From Streptomyces sp. CB00316 (GTDB lineage: Bacteria > Actinomycetota > Actinomycetes > Streptomycetales > Streptomycetaceae), in the NCBI RefSeq assembly GCF_001905595.1, contig NZ_LIXI01000018.1, forward strand, positions 1 to 50,915: a stretch of 50,915 bases of DNA, read 5' to 3'. Positions 47,536 to 50,915 of this stretch are shown here, in pieces. Below the pieces are notes generated by a model. The model was given only the letters and a program-made list of their open reading frames with translations, searched no databases and was not told where the DNA came from. A program made the position numbers and the translations under genes. How positions within the stretch are numbered: the first letter of the stretch is position 1; every line of letters begins with the position of its first letter.

Positions 47536-48381
47536 TCAGCCGCCCGCCCTCAGGGCGGCCAGGACGCGCTGGGCGGTGGTCTCGTCGCGGGCCGCCGTGA
47601 ACGGCAGGTCGTTGCCGCCCGCGATCCGGTACGGGGCGCCGGACAGGGTCGCCTGGGCGCCGCCCGCCTCGGTGACCAGGAGCAGGCCCGCCGCGTGATC
47701 CCAGGCGAGCTCCCAGTTGAAGGCGACGGCGTCCTGGGCACCGCGGGCGACCGCGAGGTACTCGAGCCCGGCCGAGCCGCAGGGGCGGGGGGCGATGCCT
47801 TCGGTGCGCAGGCCGAGCAGGGCCCGCTTCTGCGCCTCGGTGGTGTAGTCGGGATGCGACATCGCCACGTTGAGTACGGCGCCGGGGGCGGGCACGCCGG
47901 AGCGCACCGGCGTGCCGTTCAGCGTGGCGCCCCTGCCGCGTACGGCGACGGCCATCTCGCCCAGGACCGGTGCGTACGTCCAGGAGGCGTGGACCTCGCC
48001 GTGCAGGGCCAGGGCGACCAGGGTGCAGAAACCGGCCTCACCCCGGACGAACTGCCGGGTGCCGTCGACCGGGTCGACGATCCAGACGGGGGCGTCGCCG
48101 CCGAGGGCGTCGTAGACCGCCGGGTCGGCGTGGACGGCCTCCTCGCCGACGACGACCGAGCCGGGCAGCAGCTCGGTGAGGGCGGCGGTGAGGTGCTCCT
48201 CGGCCAGCCGGTCCGCGGCGGTGACCAGGTCGTGCGGGCCGCTCTTCTCGATGATCTCGTGGGCGGCGAGCTTCCGGTGGCGCGGCATGATCTCGGCCGC
48301 GGCCGCGGCGCGCACGGCCGCCTCGACCTCGGCGAGCGGTCCGGTGTGCCCGGCGGTTCCGTACAGGAAGTCATCGATCAT
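47536..48381 (-). CDS. Inositol-monophosphatase-family phosphatase
   Basis: A 281-aa Mg2+-dependent sugar/inositol phosphatase from ATG 48381. The three family motifs are VVVGEEAVHADP (metal Glu), VWIVDPVDGTRQFVRGEAGF (D-P-x-D-G-T) and FNWELAWDHAAGLLLVTEAG (W-D-x-A-A/G). HDLVTAADRLAEEHL supplies the upstream metal-site region. It could act on inositol-1-phosphate, histidinol phosphate or PAP; sequence alone does not decide. It stands alone on the minus strand. Confidence 0.88.
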   Translation of the reverse strand: MIDDFLYGTAGHTGPLAEVEAAVRAAAAAEIMPRHRKLAAHEIIEKSGPHDLVTAADRLAEEHLTAALTELLPGSVVVGEEAVHADPAVYDALGGDAPVWIVDPVDGTRQFVRGEAGFCTLVALALHGEVHASWTYAPVLGEMAVAVRGRGATLNGTPVRSGVPAPGAVLNVAMSHPDYTTEAQKRALLGLRTEGIAPRPCGSAGLEYLAVARGAQDAVAFNWELAWDHAAGLLLVTEAGGAQATLSGAPYRIAGGNDLPFTAARDETTAQRVLAALRAGG

Positions 48382-48753
48382 GGCTCCAGCTAAGCACGGT
48401 CGGCCGGGGCCCTTCGGACCGGAGCATTCGGGCCACGGGGGGTGAGCGATCCGTTGCAGCGGGTGAGCTGCGGCGACAGTGCTCATATGCCGCTCTCGCA
48501 CACCCTCTTCCGAGCTGAAGCTCGCCGGGGGGCCCGGCGGACCACGCCCTGACCCTGCGGGGGGCGCCGAGGCGCGCCGGTCGTCCCCGGATGATTCGGA
48601 CGGGCCGCCGGGGGCAGGCGATCCGCCGGACGGCCGATCGCCGCCGACCCGTCGGAAGCCTCTTTCCGGCACACGTCGGCGGGGCGCGGATCCTGGCCGG
48701 ACCGGGCCTACCGTCGGCCTGGTCAGCCACCTTGACCAACGGAGATGTACGAC
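48382..48753. other. Divergent intergenic region, nothing recognised
   Basis: About 370 bp between the phosphatase and DJ-1-like genes. There are no supported ORFs. CGGAGATGTACGAC places the ribosome site for ATG 48754. Confidence 0.4.
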
Positions 48754-49449
48754 ATGGCAAAGATCCTTTTCGTGGTGACCGGCGCGGACCACTGGACCCT
48801 GGCGGACGGCACGGCCCATCCGACGGGCTTCTGGGCCGAGGAGGCCGTGGCCCCGTACCAGGTGTTCACCGGCGCCGGTCACGAGGTGGTCGTCGCCACC
48901 CCGGGCGGCGTCGTCCCGACCGTGGACCGCGGCAGCCTGGCCCCCGACGTCAACGGTGGCCAGGAGGGCGCCGACAAGGTGGCGGCGGGGCTGGAGGCGT
49001 TCGAGGAGCTGCGGCGGCCCCTCGCGCTGGAGGACGTGGACCTGGACGCGTACGACGCCGTCTTCTACCCGGGCGGCCACGGCCCGATGGAGGACCTCGC
49101 GGTGGACCCGGTCTCCGGGCGCCTGCTCACCGAGACCCTGGCGTCGGGCAAGCCGCTCGGCGTCGTCTGCCACGCCCCGGCGGCGCTGCTCGCCGCCACG
49201 GGCCCGGACGGCGCCAACGCGTTCGCCGGATACCGGCTGACGGGCTTCACCAACGCCGAGGAGACCCAGGCGGGCCTGGCGGAGAAGGCGAAGTGGCTGC
49301 TCCAGGACCGGCTGGTGGCGCTCGGCGCGGACTTCCAGGAGGGTGAGCCCTGGGCGCCGTTCGTGATCACCGACCGGAACCTGGTGACCGGTCAGAACCC
49401 GGCGTCCTCCGCACCGCTGGCCGAGGAGTTGCTCAAGCGGATCGGCTGA
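48754..49449 (+). CDS. DJ-1/PfpI-family class I glutamine-amidotransferase-like protein
   Basis: A 231-aa protein. KILFVVTGADHWTLADGTAH begins the fold, and GFWAEEAVAPYQVFTGAGHE carries the acidic residue that contacts the nucleophile. The nucleophile elbow is PLGVVCHAPAALLAAT, with Cys followed by His. DAVFYPGGHGPMEDLAVDP precedes it. This subgroup (Hsp31/YajL-like) includes glyoxalase III-type and chaperone-like proteins. The start is ATG 48754 rather than ATG 48745, because GGAGA is 9 nt upstream of the former. Confidence 0.87.
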   Translation: MAKILFVVTGADHWTLADGTAHPTGFWAEEAVAPYQVFTGAGHEVVVATPGGVVPTVDRGSLAPDVNGGQEGADKVAAGLEAFEELRRPLALEDVDLDAYDAVFYPGGHGPMEDLAVDPVSGRLLTETLASGKPLGVVCHAPAALLAATGPDGANAFAGYRLTGFTNAEETQAGLAEKAKWLLQDRLVALGADFQEGEPWAPFVITDRNLVTGQNPASSAPLAEELLKRIG

Positions 49450-49462
49450 CCGGGACGCCCCC

Positions 49463-49519
49463 GTGACGCCCGCGCCCCGGCCCCGGTGCGGCTGGTAGGG
49501 CCACGTACGCGGGCGTCAC
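49463..49519. terminator. Long-loop hairpin between DJ-1-like and DUF35 genes
   Basis: GTGACGCCCGCG (49463-49474) pairs perfectly with CGCGGGCGTCAC (49508-49519). The right arm overlaps the DUF35 stop codon. It suits termination of both convergent transcripts. Confidence 0.55.
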
Positions 49520-49896
49520 CAGTCCCGCTGCCCCGGCGGCTCGCAGAGCTCCAGGACCACGGCCCCCGAGTCCGGCTCCTCCCCCGCGAGGGGCTTCACG
49601 CGGGCGCCGACCGTCACCATCTGCGGTGCGGCGCCGACGACCTGGCAGCGGAAGACGAAGCCCTCGGGGAAGCGGACCAGGGATTCGTTGCGCGCCGCCT
49701 CGGTGTAGCGGTGGACCACGGCGGTCCGTACGACCACCCCGTGGCCCGTGGTGCGTTCCGGTTCCAGTTCGCTGGACGCGCACACCGGGCAGAGCAACCG
49801 CCGGAAGGAGGCGGTGCCGCACCAGCGGCAGCGGTTGTAGGAGAGGCCGCACTCCTCGTGCGCCTTCTGGACGGTGCCCATTCCTGCCTGAGACAC
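49516..49896 (-). CDS. DUF35 OB-fold/zinc-ribbon acyl-CoA-associated protein
   Basis: A 126-aa protein. GTG 49896 follows GGGGG; ATG 49881 is an alternative. The N-terminal rubredoxin-like zinc ribbon has two C-x2-C knuckles (NRCRWCGTASFRRLLCPVCA) and is followed by an OB fold (GVVVRTAVVHRYTEAARNES, LVRFPEGFVFRCQVVGAAPQ, MVTVGARVKPL). DUF35 proteins partner thiolases and HMG-CoA synthases and shuttle acyl-CoA intermediates. No thiolase is visible, but the partial gene at 50906 might be the partner. Its promoter carries the same paired operators as ccr. Confidence 0.8.
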   Translation of the reverse strand: MSQAGMGTVQKAHEECGLSYNRCRWCGTASFRRLLCPVCASSELEPERTTGHGVVVRTAVVHRYTEAARNESLVRFPEGFVFRCQVVGAAPQMVTVGARVKPLAGEEPDSGAVVLELCEPPGQRDW

Positions 49897-49953
49897 GGAT
49901 CGACCCCCTGCGCTCGACTCGGACGCGCCGCACCTGGCTGACGGCGCGTCCGC

Positions 49954-49996
49954 ACCATATGGCACTGAGTGCCGGAGAGTAAAGGCACTGAGTGCC
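49954..49996 (-). promoter_or_regulatory. Promoter of the DUF35 gene with two operators
   Basis: Read on the minus strand: operator GGCACTCAGTGCC at 49996-49984, -35 TTTACT at 49983-49978, operator GGCACTCAGTGCC at 49973-49961, then one base and -10 TATGGT at 49959-49954 (18-bp spacer). The operators are identical perfect-arm palindromes, 23 bp apart. The layout equals that of the ccr promoter. Confidence 0.65.
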
Positions 49997-50050
49997 GATT
50001 ATTACCCAGTTCTTGCCGCAGACGCGGCTCGGTCCGCCCGCCGGTACCGC

Positions 50051-50791
50051 TCAGCTCTCGCCGACGGCCGCCTCGACCTGCTGCACGACGCGCCACATGG
50101 GGGTGCCTTTAGCGGCCACCATGACGATGACCTCGTTGTCGCCGGATCCGGTGGTGATGCCGCCGGCCGGCACCGGTTCCCCCAGCGGGGGCGAGGGCTC
50201 GGCGGGCCGCCCCCACACGTCCCGCACCAGGTCGAGGGCGTGGTCCACGGCCGCCTCGGGATCCCCCGCCCCGCCCGAGCGCAGCCACAGCCGCAGCCCG
50301 TTGTTGTGCGCGGCGACCACGGAGGCGGCGATCACCTCGGCACGCAGCTCCCCGTCACCGTCCGCTCCGAAGCGGCCCCGGAGGTGACCGGCGAGCGTCT
50401 GCTCGTAGCGGCGCACCACGGAGAGTTCGTACGTCCGCAGTCCGGGCACCTCCCGGGTGAGCCGGTAGCGCTGTACGGAGAACTCGGGGTCGGCCGCGTA
50501 CATCCGCAGCACGATCCGAGCCGCGTCGCACACCGCGCCCACCGGATCACCGTCGTCCACGGCGGCGAGGAACTCCGTCATCTCGGCGAGGCAGCGCTCA
50601 TGATCCGGGAAGACCACATCTTCCTTGGAGGGGAAGTACCGGAAGAAGGAGCGCCGCCCCACCCCGGCCCGCGCCACGATGTCGTCGACCGTCGTCCGCT
50701 CGAAGCCCCGCTCCAGGAAGAGCTGGAAGGCCGCCTGGGCGAGCACCTCCCGCATGGGTGCCTTCTTCTCGGGTCCGCGTGCCTCGCTCAT
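50051..50791 (-). CDS. TetR-family regulator, paralogue of the one at 16377
   Basis: A 246-aa protein from ATG 50791. The HTH is AAFQLFLERGFERTTVDDIV then GVGRRSFFRYFPSKEDVVFP. The ligand domain has VGAVCDAARIVLRMYAADPE, VQRYRLTREVPGLRTYELSV and VVAAHNNGLRLWLRSGGAGD, closely parallel to the 16377 protein, including the C-terminal piece (NEVIVMVAAKGTPMWRVVQQ). A paired palindrome lies 33-67 bp upstream of its start, in the gap shared with the divergent gene at 50906. It is the best candidate for the repressor that reads GGCACTnAGTGCC sites. Confidence 0.87.
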   Translation of the reverse strand: MSEARGPEKKAPMREVLAQAAFQLFLERGFERTTVDDIVARAGVGRRSFFRYFPSKEDVVFPDHERCLAEMTEFLAAVDDGDPVGAVCDAARIVLRMYAADPEFSVQRYRLTREVPGLRTYELSVVRRYEQTLAGHLRGRFGADGDGELRAEVIAASVVAAHNNGLRLWLRSGGAGDPEAAVDHALDLVRDVWGRPAEPSPPLGEPVPAGGITTGSGDNEVIVMVAAKGTPMWRVVQQVEAAVGES

Positions 50792-50823
50792 GCGGCGAAA
50801 CGTAGCACCGGAAGGCGGATTTT

Positions 50824-50865
50824 GGCACTGAGTACCTTTACAGAGGGTACTCAGTGCCATAAAGT
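50824..50865 (+). promoter_or_regulatory. Promoter of the rightmost gene with two operators
   Basis: Operator 1 GGCACTGAGTACC at 50824-50836, -35 TTTACA at 50837-50842, operator 2 GGTACTCAGTGCC at 50846-50858, one base, -10 TAAAGT at 50860-50865 (17-bp spacer). The two operators are also a 13-bp perfect inverted repeat of each other. The site also covers the upstream region of the divergent TetR gene, suggesting autoregulation. Confidence 0.65.
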
Positions 50866-50905
50866 CACTCTTAGAAACCACACCCAGGTAGGCAGGAGAG
50901 CCGGC

Positions 50906-50915
50906 GTGAGCTTGA
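50906..50915 (+). CDS. Start of an unidentified gene (runs off right edge)
   Basis: GTG AGC TTG A follows AGGCAGGAGAGCCGGC, a good ribosome site at the right distance, and lies about 35 nt after the predicted transcript start of the operator-controlled promoter. Only three codons are visible, so the product cannot be named. By analogy with its neighbours an acyl-CoA enzyme is likely. Confidence 0.45.

Overview
The window is very GC-rich, with strong G/C third-position bias in its genes, GGAGG-type ribosome sites, GTG starts and long GC hairpins. With a Tap telomere-protein relic, a MerR/BldC-like regulator, TerD and an ethylmalonyl-CoA pathway cluster, this points to Streptomyces. From memory, the order ccr-meaA-lyase-MaoC-acyl-CoA dehydrogenase-psd-pssA matches the SCO6473-SCO6467 neighbourhood of S. 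coelicolor; no search was run.

Left part (1 to about 10970) is an accessory, degraded zone. It holds an IS3-family element running off the left edge, an ISAzo13-family transposase stump that the IS3 interrupts, and a complete IS5-family (IS427-like) element with TAA target duplications. Two separate relics of tap (3367-3736 and 10367-10972) follow, plus stumps of YihY/BrkB, IstB, a GAF/SpoIIE-type phosphatase gene and a radical-SAM gene. Intact genes among the debris are two STAS proteins, a VanZ protein, a TerD protein, a MerR/BldC-like regulator, a regulator with a terminal HTH and a 101-aa unknown protein. This part also carries the least explained DNA: three palindromes spaced exactly 29 bp apart (6456-6529), a tandem ~270-285 bp non-coding repeat (8579-9130), and a duplicated ribosome-site/start unit (5633-5674).

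The second tap relic is fused on one side to a phosphatase gene cut after its GAF domain and on the other to a radical-SAM gene cut inside its CxxxCxxC motif. The window therefore appears to contain a rearrangement breakpoint between subtelomere- or linear-plasmid-like DNA and core chromosome.

Right part (about 10973 to 50915) looks like core or near-core chromosome. It has a secreted S33 tripeptidyl aminopeptidase, a HEAT-repeat protein, a doubled 3-hydroxyacyl-CoA dehydrogenase, a TetR regulator, and the operon ccr-meaA-mcl-mch-mcd (crotonyl-CoA to glyoxylate and propionyl-/methylmalonyl-CoA), followed by psd-pssA (phosphatidylethanolamine synthesis). Next come a methyltransferase/DUF1796/PIG-L operon under a DasR-like site, a lipoprotein, and a Ser/Thr kinase fused to an amino-acid-receptor-like domain that converges on a livFGHMK transporter operon. 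After that are glycerate kinase, Nudix, a ribbon-helix-helix protein, a sirtuin stub, a 2Fe-2S protein, a yybP-ykoY manganese riboswitch with its TMEM165/GDT1 exporter, an ada-alkA/ogt DNA-repair operon, a macrodomain protein, an FAD oxidoreductase, an inositol-monophosphatase-like enzyme, a DJ-1/PfpI protein, a DUF35 protein and a second TetR regulator.

The main functional observation is that three promoters (ccr at 19053-19094, the DUF35 gene at 49954-49996, and the rightmost partial gene at 50824-50865) share one architecture. In each, a 13-bp GGCACTnAGTGCC-like palindrome abuts the -35 box, a second fills the spacer, and one base separates it from the -10 box. This suggests one TetR-type repressor (encoded at 16377 or 50051) controls an acyl-CoA regulon spread over 31 kb.
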